12,312 nt of DNA from Pseudomonadota bacterium (GTDB taxonomy: Bacteria; SAR324; NAC60-12): positions 1-12,312 of the forward strand of contig JACNKY010000198.1 in NCBI GenBank assembly GCA_014381795.1. The letters are read 5' to 3'. This document shows, piece by piece, positions 1 to 7,728 of the stretch. Made by a program: the position numbers and the translations under genes. The notes beneath the pieces are model-generated. The model had not been told where the DNA came from, made no database searches, and worked only from the letters and a program-made list of their open reading frames with translations. The stretch's first letter is position 1; every line of letters begins with the position of its first letter.

Positions 1-1
1 A

Positions 2-358
2 GCCCCACAGCTCCAGGCGAGCGGTAATGAAATATTAGCCTGGACCGGTGGCACCTTTTATTCGCGTGAAACCCCTGATGCAGAAGAATATGTTAGTGAA
101 GGTCAGCACATTGAAGAAGGAGATGTTTTAGGTTTATTGGAAGTTATGAAAATGTTCAATCAGCTAAGAGCAGAATTCCCGGGTACTATCCGTAAAATTT
201 GTGTAGAAGCCGGTTCCGGAATCATAGTTTCCAGGGGGCAGTCACTTTTTATGATCGATCCTGATGTACCGCCGGTTACTGAAAGCGAAGAGGAAATCTT
301 AAAAAAGCAGCAGGAGCAGACGACGTCCATCATGCAAAATATTTATCCCGCCAACTGA
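2..358 (+). CDS. Biotin carboxyl carrier protein (AccB-like), C-terminal part; 5' end outside window
   Basis: Open frame enters from the left edge; 118 residues are visible before TGA. It is a biotinyl (biotin/lipoyl-attachment) domain: GTFYS near the start, then PDAEEYVSEG, EEGDVLGLLEVMKM, and GTIRKICVEAG followed by GQSLFMID. The lysine in EVMKM (codon 149-151) is the expected biotinylation site. In this family the biotin is carboxylated by biotin carboxylase and passed to the carboxyltransferase of acetyl-CoA (or another acyl-CoA) carboxylase in the cytoplasm. GTFY plus PDA is AccB-like, but EVMKM replaces the common EAMKM, so a different acyl-CoA carboxylase carrier is possible. A charged 35-residue tail (ESEEEILKKQQEQ) follows the domain. 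An in-frame TTG at 137 would cut the domain in half and is not the start. tgt follows after 8 nt. No biotin carboxylase gene is visible in the window. Confidence 0.88.
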   Translation, partial: APQLQASGNEILAWTGGTFYSRETPDAEEYVSEGQHIEEGDVLGLLEVMKMFNQLRAEFPGTIRKICVEAGSGIIVSRGQSLFMIDPDVPPVTESEEEILKKQQEQTTSIMQNIYPAN

Positions 359-363
359 CATAG

Positions 364-1497
<1,134 letters not shown>

Positions 1498-1499
1498 GC

Positions 1500-2216
1500 A
1501 TGTGCGGTCGATTTACCCAAACAGATAGTGAAGACAAAGTGATGAGCGGGTTCGATGTATTACAGTCAGAAATGATTCTGGAACCACGTTACAATATTTG
1601 TCCTTCTCAGAGAATTCCTGTCATAATTCAGCAGAATGGCTTCCGCACTCTTGAAATGCGGGAATGGGGCTTAATTCCTTTTTGGGCGAAAGAGCCTAAT
1701 CCGATGATCAACGCACGGGCGGAAACTGCTGAGGAAAAACCTTCATTTCGACATGCCTTCCGCAAGAGACGTTGCTTGATACCGGCATCCGGATTTTATG
1801 AATGGACGAAAGAGGGTGGCCAAAAACTGCCTTATTTTATCCGCTTACAAAACGAAAGTCCCATGGCATTTGCGGGTTTGTGGGAAGAGTGGCTTTCACC
1901 TGAAGGAGAGACTCGGCGAACCTGTGCTATTCTGACAATAGCCGCAAACTCATTGATGCAAGAAATCCATCACCGTATGCCGGTCATTTTAACACCTTCA
2001 AGCGGAGCTATCTGGCTGGATCATTCCGGGACAAGAAGTTCTCCGCGAAAACTCCTTCGCCCTTTTCCTGCGGACAAAATGGAGGCATGGAGAGTTTCTC
2101 GAAAAGTCAGCGCCCCATCATTCGATAATCCCGATTGTCTTAAAAAACTGGATAAAGCTGAAACAGTAGAAAAAAAGCCAGATCCTCCTGCAGCGCAAGC
2201 TTCTCTGTTTGATTAA
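1500..2216 (+). CDS. SRAP domain protein (YedK/HMCES family), abasic-site DNA-protein crosslink repair
   Basis: A 238-residue SOS-response-associated peptidase family protein. Known relatives (E. coli YedK, human HMCES) bind single-stranded DNA at abasic sites and form a covalent thiazolidine link through Cys2, shielding the lesion. Conserved elements: Cys2 right after the start (MCGRF), YNICPSQ 31-37, WGLIPFWA 56-63, Asn71 in NARAET, Glu101 in GFYEW, and His157 in HHRMPVIL. These match the catalytic Cys/Asn/Glu/His set of YedK. The start is fixed by the need for Cys2, and GGAG lies 7 nt upstream inside the end of tgt. The last residues, QASLFD, form a QxxLF-type motif resembling a bacterial sliding-clamp-binding peptide. 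The gene follows tgt by 2 nt; its TAA overlaps the stop of the opposing gene. No LexA-type site was sought successfully, and the tight packing suggests expression from an upstream promoter. Confidence 0.95.
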   Translation: MCGRFTQTDSEDKVMSGFDVLQSEMILEPRYNICPSQRIPVIIQQNGFRTLEMREWGLIPFWAKEPNPMINARAETAEEKPSFRHAFRKRRCLIPASGFYEWTKEGGQKLPYFIRLQNESPMAFAGLWEEWLSPEGETRRTCAILTIAANSLMQEIHHRMPVILTPSSGAIWLDHSGTRSSPRKLLRPFPADKMEAWRVSRKVSAPSFDNPDCLKKLDKAETVEKKPDPPAAQASLFD

Positions 2217-4477
2217 AGTTCCTCTATAATTTTGACAGCATCTGCATGGGCGACACGCTGCAGACCGTTTGCTCCAGCCCCTTGAGGATCTGCCTCAAAT
2301 TGATAAACCATCTTTTGCCGCAAAGGTCGGAAGCTGACAGTCAAGGCTGAAAATTTATCAAACATTTTGCAGTCTGTAGAAGCTGACATTTTCACAAAAA
2401 TAAAGTTCGGCGTGTTCAACTTCACAGTTGCCTCTATTTTCTGTTGCTCCTTCTTTCCAGAAAAATTGCCTGAAATTTTCAGTTTTGTACCCACCGCAAT
2501 CTGACGGCTAGTGGTGATAATTAGTTTTGGGTTCTCTGAATTGAATCTCAGTTTTTCACGTAAAGAAATTAATGCCTCCAGGCGTACCTGGTCAATATTC
2601 TGTAATTCACTGAGGATTAACTCAAAATTTGCAGCATTGGTACTGACTTGGTCCACTTCCTTTATTTTCGTCATCCGTGACATTTCCCAGAGTAATTCCA
2701 TTTCTGCTTGTGTCAGTTTATACTTTTCTGTCGTTGTTTTCTTCAACTGTGTCTGTGCAAATCCGTAAAGACGCTGCTTAAAACTATCAATTTGATCCTG
2801 ATCAGAAGTGTAGTAGATGTTGAGATTACCTCTATCAGTATCCTCCCAAAAAGTAGGTCCAGAAAAAAGTAACCTGTTTGAAGTCATTTCTATAACTTGT
2901 GAAAAAGTTGCTTCCCCTAATACTTCCAGATCATCAAGTATGTCCTTTGCAATTCGATCTACAAAATTATCCATTCCTTCACGTTGATAGAATAAGGCTA
3001 TTCCAAACTGCAGGACACGTACACCGTTGTTGATCAGGAAACCGCGAGCCATATCCTCTTTATTGAAATCCGGAGGACTGTCAACCTGTAGCATTTCACT
3101 GAGCATTCCATTCTGAATTTCAATGTCCCAGTTGTCATGATAAATCTGCTCCAGAATTTTTTTCATTTCAGTAGCGATCACATCAACAATAAAATACATT
3201 GCAGGACTATTACTGCCATGTTTGAAAATTTCTACTCCATAAATCCGCATATACATGAAACAGCGTTTTACGTGGTCGATCCTTTTGTGCTCCACCAAAT
3301 ATTTGATAAAATTTCCATAATAAAATCCCAAGTTATAAAGATTCCGCGGCTCATTATTACGTACACCATGTTTTATGGCAAAACGCAGCAAAGTATTGAA
3401 ACGGATAATAATGATGTCAACTAATTCAGTATTATTCTCTTCTATCGCAGTCAAACCCAGTTTTGCCATTTCACCCGCTATCATCGAAGACAAATCAAAT
3501 TCACCTTGTTCAAGCAGTCGTATATAAACATTACCCAGTAGGCGGAAACACTTTTGTTCGTAGAAACTTTGGTTGCGTTCCATTTCCCCAAATTGCCCCA
3601 CCATTGTTTTAAAAGAAATGTCGGCGCGTACTTTTGGTGATACATTGAAAAAATCTGGAGCAATACCTTTTTTGAGACGGATATAATTTTGTATAGTCAT
3701 GCTCATATCATGAACAATGTCTGCCTTTAATTCTTTGAAAGAGGAAAACTCAAGAATATCATCCAGTTGATTAAGTGCTTCAAATATTGAGTGCTGCTGA
3801 TGTTCAACGATTTTTGGAATATGGGCCAGAGCACGGTTCCTCTTTGATGTGAGGGCGGTGATCTGAGCCATATTATTGTTATAAATACGGTAAATAATAG
3901 TAGTAGGTTTGGTTTGGCGCAGGATGTAGAAAACATAAGGGAAGGCGATTATTGAACAAATCGTCAGCAAGAAATGAGTATTGAAAATTCTGCTAGGTTC
4001 ACGGATAAGTCCAATTTCTCCATAAATTTTGATTATCAGCGCATGTCCGCCGGAAAGGATTAAAAACCAAATGTAGAGCAGACTCGGAATATTCTTCATG
4101 TAAATATCGATCAGCTTAGGGATACTTTGTGACGCAATCGAAATTACCAGAATAAGTGTGCCAAGAATCATGCCCAACAGTGCCTGCCAGACTTCTGGGG
4201 CAAAACCAACATCGAGTTCATCGAATCCTCCAGGATTTACTCCGGAGAAGGATTCTACAAGTTCTGTATAAGGTACAAAGAGGTATTTACCGAAAATGGT
4301 GTCACTGATGACAATTACAAAGAGGATAAAAATAAATGAGGCAATAGAACGGCTGGCATCCGCGTAGGCAATCAACCGATAAAGGAATAAACTGAAAGAT
4401 AAATTTGCACTCTTTTTATCTGTAAGTGCTTCCGAATTTACGGTAGAATCGTTTTCTGATTCAAGTACTGCGTTCAT
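2213..4477 (-). CDS. Uncharacterised four-helix membrane protein with long cytoplasmic helical region and PilZN/YcgR-like C-terminus
   Basis: 754 residues; I do not recognise a named family with confidence. A hydrophilic N-terminus (1-30) precedes four likely transmembrane segments at about 46-64, 97-117, 131-150 and 168-186. The second to third helices (ASQSIPKLIDIYMKNI region) faintly recall the DUF2254 membrane family. Residues 190-640 are soluble and apparently mostly alpha-helical, with many paired short helices (about 305-445) that could be helical repeats. Residues 650-730 turn beta-rich, with VGTKLKISG, a central TP step, and VSFRPL then MVYQFEAD. This pattern resembles the YcgR N-terminal (PilZN) barrel, but the c-di-GMP-binding RxxxR and D/NxSxxG motifs of a true PilZ domain are not seen. 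The ATG lies 6 nt after the pgk stop with no obvious Shine-Dalgarno, so it is probably co-transcribed with pgk. Function unknown; a membrane sensor or scaffold is only a guess. Confidence 0.8.
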   Translation of the reverse strand: MNAVLESENDSTVNSEALTDKKSANLSFSLFLYRLIAYADASRSIASFIFILFVIVISDTIFGKYLFVPYTELVESFSGVNPGGFDELDVGFAPEVWQALLGMILGTLILVISIASQSIPKLIDIYMKNIPSLLYIWFLILSGGHALIIKIYGEIGLIREPSRIFNTHFLLTICSIIAFPYVFYILRQTKPTTIIYRIYNNNMAQITALTSKRNRALAHIPKIVEHQQHSIFEALNQLDDILEFSSFKELKADIVHDMSMTIQNYIRLKKGIAPDFFNVSPKVRADISFKTMVGQFGEMERNQSFYEQKCFRLLGNVYIRLLEQGEFDLSSMIAGEMAKLGLTAIEENNTELVDIIIIRFNTLLRFAIKHGVRNNEPRNLYNLGFYYGNFIKYLVEHKRIDHVKRCFMYMRIYGVEIFKHGSNSPAMYFIVDVIATEMKKILEQIYHDNWDIEIQNGMLSEMLQVDSPPDFNKEDMARGFLINNGVRVLQFGIALFYQREGMDNFVDRIAKDILDDLEVLGEATFSQVIEMTSNRLLFSGPTFWEDTDRGNLNIYYTSDQDQIDSFKQRLYGFAQTQLKKTTTEKYKLTQAEMELLWEMSRMTKIKEVDQVSTNAANFELILSELQNIDQVRLEALISLREKLRFNSENPKLIITTSRQIAVGTKLKISGNFSGKKEQQKIEATVKLNTPNFIFVKMSASTDCKMFDKFSALTVSFRPLRQKMVYQFEADPQGAGANGLQRVAHADAVKIIEEL

Positions 4478-4483
4478 ATAATT

Positions 4484-5740
4484 CTATAATTTGCTACTGA
4501 ATGAATTAAGCTTGTTTAATAATTTGGATTGCTGAATTGCGCTCACACCCGGAAGTTCTTTTCCTTCCAAAAATTCAAGCGAAGCACCACCTCCTGTGGA
4601 AACATGGGTAATACGGTCACTGAGTCCGAACTGTTGAATCGAAGCCGCGGAATCACCGCCTCCAATAATTGTGACAGTACCTATGTCAGTTGCTTCCGCA
4701 AGACTTTGCGCGATAGCGTATGTACCTTTTGCAAAGGCTTCCATCTCAAAGACACCCATTGGACCATTCCAAAGCACAGTTCCGGAACGAAGTACTGCTT
4801 CGCAAAAAATATCAGCACTTTGCGGGCCAATGTCCAGAATCAGCCAGCCTTCAGGTGCACCTTCTTCTGCAGTTACTACACGCGTTTCTGCATTTTTATC
4901 AAAACGGTCAGCAATCACGGCATCAATCGGCAGCAACAGTTCAACACCTTTTTTCTGGGCCTTGTTTAGCAGTTCTTTTGCATAATCCAGCGAGTCTTCT
5001 TCCAGTAGAGAAGCACCGATTTTGTGTCCCTGTGCTTTCATAAAAGTGCAGGCCATGCCTCCACCGATGATCAAAGTTTGAACTTTGTCCAGTAGTTTTT
5101 CAATAACCTTAATTTTATCCGAAACTTTTGCGCCACCCAGAATTGCGGCAAAAGGTCTTTTAGGCTCAGAGATAGCACTGCCTAAAAACTGAAGTTCCTT
5201 ACGTATCAAATACCCAACCGCGGATTCCGCAATAAATTCCGTAACTCCGGAAGTTGATGCATGCGCTCGATGGGCAGTTCCGAATGCATCATTGACATAC
5301 ACATCACCGAGTTTTCCCAACTCTTTGCAAAAATCAGTTTCATTCTTAGTTTCAGCTTTGTGAAAACGCAAATTTTCCAGTAAAACCACCTCGCCATTTT
5401 GCATGCTGTTGACCAGAATTTCGACTTCATGGCCGATGCAATCCGGAGCTAAAATCACCTTTTGTCCGAGAAGCCCTGAAAGTTCTTCCGCTACAGGTTT
5501 TAAACTCATCTTTTCAACCCTCTCACCTCCAGGACGTCCCAAATGTGACATCAGGACTGCTTTCCCACCTTGTTCAACAATATGACGAATTGTTGGCAAA
5601 GCGCCGGTGATTCGTCCGTTATCCGTAATTATAAGCTCATCATTCAACGGAACATTAAAGTCTACACGTGTCAATACACGCCGGCCTTCAAGGGGTAAAG
5701 CTTCAATGAATTGTTTGTCGATCATGCTCATTTTCTTCAT
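4484..5740 (-). CDS. pgk: Phosphoglycerate kinase
   Basis: 418 residues; catalyses 1,3-bisphosphoglycerate + ADP to 3-phosphoglycerate + ATP in glycolysis, and the reverse in gluconeogenesis. Family landmarks: VDFNVP 26-31, Arg43, SHLGRP 65-70, LLENLRFHKAE 120-130, NDAFGTAHRAHAST 150-163, GGAKVSDKI 202-210, NGPMGVFE 325-332 and GGGDSAA 360-366. Substrate-binding arginines and the nucleotide-loop lysines are all present. The usual end (LEFLEGKELPGV) is followed by a short extra tail of about 18 residues. Three start codons are possible (ATG at 5740, 5731 and 5725). The latter two give N-termini nearer E. coli PGK in length, and no ribosome-binding site is decisive, so the longest is listed. 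It lies 91 nt after the acyl-CoA ligase and 6 nt before the 754-residue membrane protein. gap, tpi and fba are not adjacent. Confidence 0.98.
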   Translation of the reverse strand: MKKMSMIDKQFIEALPLEGRRVLTRVDFNVPLNDELIITDNGRITGALPTIRHIVEQGGKAVLMSHLGRPGGERVEKMSLKPVAEELSGLLGQKVILAPDCIGHEVEILVNSMQNGEVVLLENLRFHKAETKNETDFCKELGKLGDVYVNDAFGTAHRAHASTSGVTEFIAESAVGYLIRKELQFLGSAISEPKRPFAAILGGAKVSDKIKVIEKLLDKVQTLIIGGGMACTFMKAQGHKIGASLLEEDSLDYAKELLNKAQKKGVELLLPIDAVIADRFDKNAETRVVTAEEGAPEGWLILDIGPQSADIFCEAVLRSGTVLWNGPMGVFEMEAFAKGTYAIAQSLAEATDIGTVTIIGGGDSAASIQQFGLSDRITHVSTGGGASLEFLEGKELPGVSAIQQSKLLNKLNSFSSKL

Positions 5741-5785
5741 TTTCCAAATTGAAAGGATGAAGTCAAAAATTATGAAACTGACAGC

Positions 5786-5814
5786 ACTTTATGATTTTAA
5801 GAAAAATATCTCAA
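5786..5814 (-). promoter_or_regulatory. Candidate promoter for pgk
   Basis: In the 91-nt gap before pgk, the minus strand reads TTGAGA (5814-5809), 17 nt, then TAAAGT (5791-5786). This is a 5/6 match to the -35 and a 4/6 match to the -10 consensus at ideal spacing, ending about 45 nt before the first pgk ATG. It suggests that pgk and the membrane protein can be transcribed separately from the ligase. The region is AT-rich, so a chance match is possible. Confidence 0.4.
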
Positions 5815-5831
5815 ATGTTTACTCCATAAGA

Positions 5832-7454
5832 TTACAATTGTTTGGTCTGCTCTCGCAAGACAGATTTACGAATTTTTCCAGTGGAAGTTTTAGGCAGTTC
5901 ACTAAATACAATATTTTTTGGAATTTTAAATCCGGAAAGCTTTGTCCTGCAAAATTCAATTACATCTTTTTCATTGAGTGAACCAGCTGATTTCAGCACC
6001 ACAAAAGCGCAGGGAGTTTCACCCCACTTTTCATCGGTACGTGCCACCACAGCAGCTTCCAGGATATCTTCATGTTGGTAAAGCACGTTCTCAATTTCGA
6101 CACTGCTGATATTTTCACCACCTGAAATAATGATGTCTTTGCTGCGGTCTTTCAACTCAATGTAACCATCCGGATGCAGTACGCCTAGATCTCCGGAATG
6201 GAACCAACCGCCCGCAAATGCTTTCTCAGTTTCTTCAGAATTTTTGAGGTAGCCTTTCATCACGATATTGCCCTGCATCAGGATTTCACCCATTGTTTCA
6301 CCGTCTGCCGGAACAGGTTTCATGGTTTCAGGATCGGCAACTGTCAAGCCCTCGAGAACGTGATAGCGTACCCCTTGCCGGCCTTTTAATTGTGCCTGTG
6401 TTGATTTGTCCTTTTGCGACCAATCCTCCTGCCACTCACATACAACAGAAGGACCGTAAACTTCAGTCAACCCGTAAACATGCGTCACATTAAATCCAGC
6501 CTCTTCCATACTGGCAATCACTGTTGGCGGTGGAGGCGCTGCGGCGGTCATCATTTCAACCCTGTGAGGCAGTTCACGCTGTTCTTCTTCCGGTGCAGAA
6601 GCAATCATATTCATCACAATCGGCGCACCGCACAGATGAGTCACGCTGTGTTCGGCAATTGAGTCGTATATATTTTTAGCAGATACTTTACGCAGGCAAA
6701 CATGAGTTCCGGCAAGCAGTGTGACTGTCCATGGGAAACACCAACCGTTGCAATGAAACATAGGAAGAGTCCAGAGATAAACTGGCCGGTGCGGCATTTC
6801 CCATGCTAAAACATTTCCGGTCGACAGCAGATATGCTCCGCGGGTATGGTATACCACGCCTTTTGGAATACCGGTTGTTCCTGAAGTGTAATTTAGTGAA
6901 ACAGCCTGCCAATCATCTTCAGGCAAAACGGCTTCAAAATCCGAATTGCCTTCTGCTAAAAAATCTTCATATTCTAACTCGCCTAAAAATTCTCCTGACT
7001 CGGTTTCCGGATCATCAATGTCAATCACCAGAATTTTACGTTTCACTTTAGCTAAAGTTTCCTTGATCAGAGGAGAAAATTCACGGTCTGTCAGCAAAAC
7101 CTTTGTTTCCGCATGCTCAAAAATATTAGCCAGTGTTTCTGCTTCGAGTCTGATATTAAGCGAGTTCAATACCGCACCTGTCATCAGCACCCCAAAATGT
7201 GCTTCAAAAATAGCCGGAATATTCGGTGCCAGAACCGATACAGTATCTCCCTTCCCAATGCCTCTTTTTGACAAAGCAGAAGCTAGTTTGCAGCATCGCT
7301 GGTATGTTTCAGCCCACGTCCAGCTTCGGTTTCCATGAATTACAGAGGTTCGTTGAGGATGGACAAAAGCGGTTCTAGTTAGAAAAGTAATTGGCGACAG
7401 CGGAGTATAATTTGCCGAATTTTGCGGGAGACCTGTTTCAAAATGATTGGACAT
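5832..7454 (-). CDS. AMP-forming acyl-CoA synthetase (short/medium-chain acyl-CoA ligase family)
   Basis: 540 residues, ANL adenylating superfamily. It should activate a carboxylic acid with ATP to an acyl-adenylate, then transfer it to coenzyme A. Motifs: YTSGTTGIPKG 189-199 (phosphate-binding loop), YGLTE 327-331, HSGDLG 419-424, the hinge region KDRSKDII (Asp436, Arg437), SGGENISS 444-451, and the catalytic Lys527 in PKTSTGK. The sequence around 395-480 (GNIVMKGYLKN, AGGWFHSGDL, DEKWGETPCAF) resembles the group that includes DmdB-like methylmercaptopropionyl-CoA ligases and plant AAE1/AAE11-type ligases for short or medium acids. The substrate cannot be read from sequence; a fatty or branched short-chain acid is most likely. 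There is no signal peptide, so it is cytoplasmic. It is transcribed from a near-consensus promoter in the divergent region facing the MetE-like gene, and followed by pgk after 91 nt. Confidence 0.94.
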   Translation of the reverse strand: MSNHFETGLPQNSANYTPLSPITFLTRTAFVHPQRTSVIHGNRSWTWAETYQRCCKLASALSKRGIGKGDTVSVLAPNIPAIFEAHFGVLMTGAVLNSLNIRLEAETLANIFEHAETKVLLTDREFSPLIKETLAKVKRKILVIDIDDPETESGEFLGELEYEDFLAEGNSDFEAVLPEDDWQAVSLNYTSGTTGIPKGVVYHTRGAYLLSTGNVLAWEMPHRPVYLWTLPMFHCNGWCFPWTVTLLAGTHVCLRKVSAKNIYDSIAEHSVTHLCGAPIVMNMIASAPEEEQRELPHRVEMMTAAAPPPPTVIASMEEAGFNVTHVYGLTEVYGPSVVCEWQEDWSQKDKSTQAQLKGRQGVRYHVLEGLTVADPETMKPVPADGETMGEILMQGNIVMKGYLKNSEETEKAFAGGWFHSGDLGVLHPDGYIELKDRSKDIIISGGENISSVEIENVLYQHEDILEAAVVARTDEKWGETPCAFVVLKSAGSLNEKDVIEFCRTKLSGFKIPKNIVFSELPKTSTGKIRKSVLREQTKQL

Positions 7455-7471
7455 GATTTTTCTTTCAGCAA

Positions 7472-7486
7472 CCTGCGTTTTGCAGG
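7472..7486 (-). other. Small hairpin in the leader of the acyl-CoA ligase mRNA
   Basis: On the minus strand CCTGC-AAAAC-GCAGG forms a perfect 5-bp stem with a 5-nt loop, placed 17 nt before the ligase ATG and within its predicted 50-nt leader. It could protect the mRNA 5' end or influence ribosome loading. It has no U-tract, so it is not a terminator. Short stems of this size also occur by chance. Confidence 0.35.
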
Positions 7487-7510
7487 ATTTAAGACATATT
7501 AACAGATTAC

Positions 7511-7539
7511 ACTATAAAAAAATGAAAGAGGATTGTCAA
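7511..7539 (-). promoter_or_regulatory. Strong sigma70-type promoter for the acyl-CoA ligase
   Basis: The minus strand reads TTGACA (7539-7534, exact -35 consensus), 17 nt, then TATAGT (7516-7511, 5/6 of the -10 consensus). Transcription would start near 7504, giving a leader of about 50 nt before the ATG at 7454. Boxes, spacing and position all agree, making this the best promoter in the window. Confidence 0.75.
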
Positions 7540-7576
7540 AGAGGACTTCACTCTTAAAAAATAAAATTAAAAATAA

Positions 7577-7605
7577 ATTGTACAATACTTTGTAAATACT
7601 ATAAT
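7577..7605 (+). promoter_or_regulatory. Candidate promoter of the MetE-like gene, with overlapping 10-bp palindrome
   Basis: An exact TATAAT lies at 7600-7605. The matching -35 is weak: TTGTAC at 7578-7583 with a 16-nt spacer. A perfect 10-bp palindrome, ATTGTACAAT (7577-7586), covers that -35 position, as a repressor or activator site might. Transcription from near 7612 would give a leader of about 117 nt containing the stem-loop at 7635-7680 and the repeats at 7684-7719. Confidence 0.5.
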
Positions 7606-7634
7606 TGGTTTGCCTCAAACAAAACTGGCTGCAT

Positions 7635-7680
7635 TGATTATTATTTATACAACTTAAGAACTTTGGTGTAAGAATAATCA
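7635..7680 (+). promoter_or_regulatory. Long imperfect stem-loop in the leader of the MetE-like gene
   Basis: TGATTATT (7635-7642) pairs exactly with AATAATCA (7673-7680). After a single bulged A (7643) pairing resumes for seven pairs (TTTATAC 7644-7650 with GTGTAAG 7666-7672, two of them G-U). The total is 15 pairs around a 15-nt loop, ending 49 nt before the ATG. There is no following U-run, so it is not an intrinsic terminator. I do not recognise a known riboswitch. It may be a protein- or RNA-binding leader structure, or an operator-like inverted repeat in DNA. Confidence 0.5.
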
Positions 7681-7683
7681 CTT

Positions 7684-7719
7684 TACTCAACATACTCAAT
7701 ATACTCAATATACTCAACA
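7684..7719 (+). repeat. Four tandem copies of a 9-bp repeat, TACTCAAYA
   Basis: Units TACTCAACA (7684-7692), TACTCAATA (7693-7701), TACTCAATA (7702-7710) and TACTCAACA (7711-7719) run head to tail with only a C/T difference at position 8. The array abuts the ribosome-binding site AGGA (7719-7722) of the MetE-like gene, so it lies in that gene's 5' leader. A change in copy number would alter the stem-loop to start-codon distance in 9-nt steps. Confidence 0.9.
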
Positions 7720-7728
7720 GGACTACAC

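Noticed and set aside
4529..5043. Three overlapping plus-strand open frames of 104-146 codons
   Set aside because: They lie opposite pgk, whose motifs are unambiguous. Their translations are rich in Ser, Thr, Cys and His, with no recognisable domain, as expected for antisense shadows.
5793..5810. Imperfect palindrome after the acyl-CoA ligase as a terminator
   Set aside because: The pairing is almost all A-T with a bulge and overlaps the candidate pgk promoter region; there is no GC-rich stem followed by a U-run.
6946..7338. A 130-codon plus-strand open frame
   Set aside because: It is entirely antisense to the acyl-CoA ligase N-terminal domain, has low-complexity Ser-rich translation, and has no ribosome-binding site or homology I can see.
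7684..7719. CRISPR array
   Set aside because: The repeat unit is 9 bp and head to tail with no spacers, so it is a tandem repeat rather than a CRISPR.
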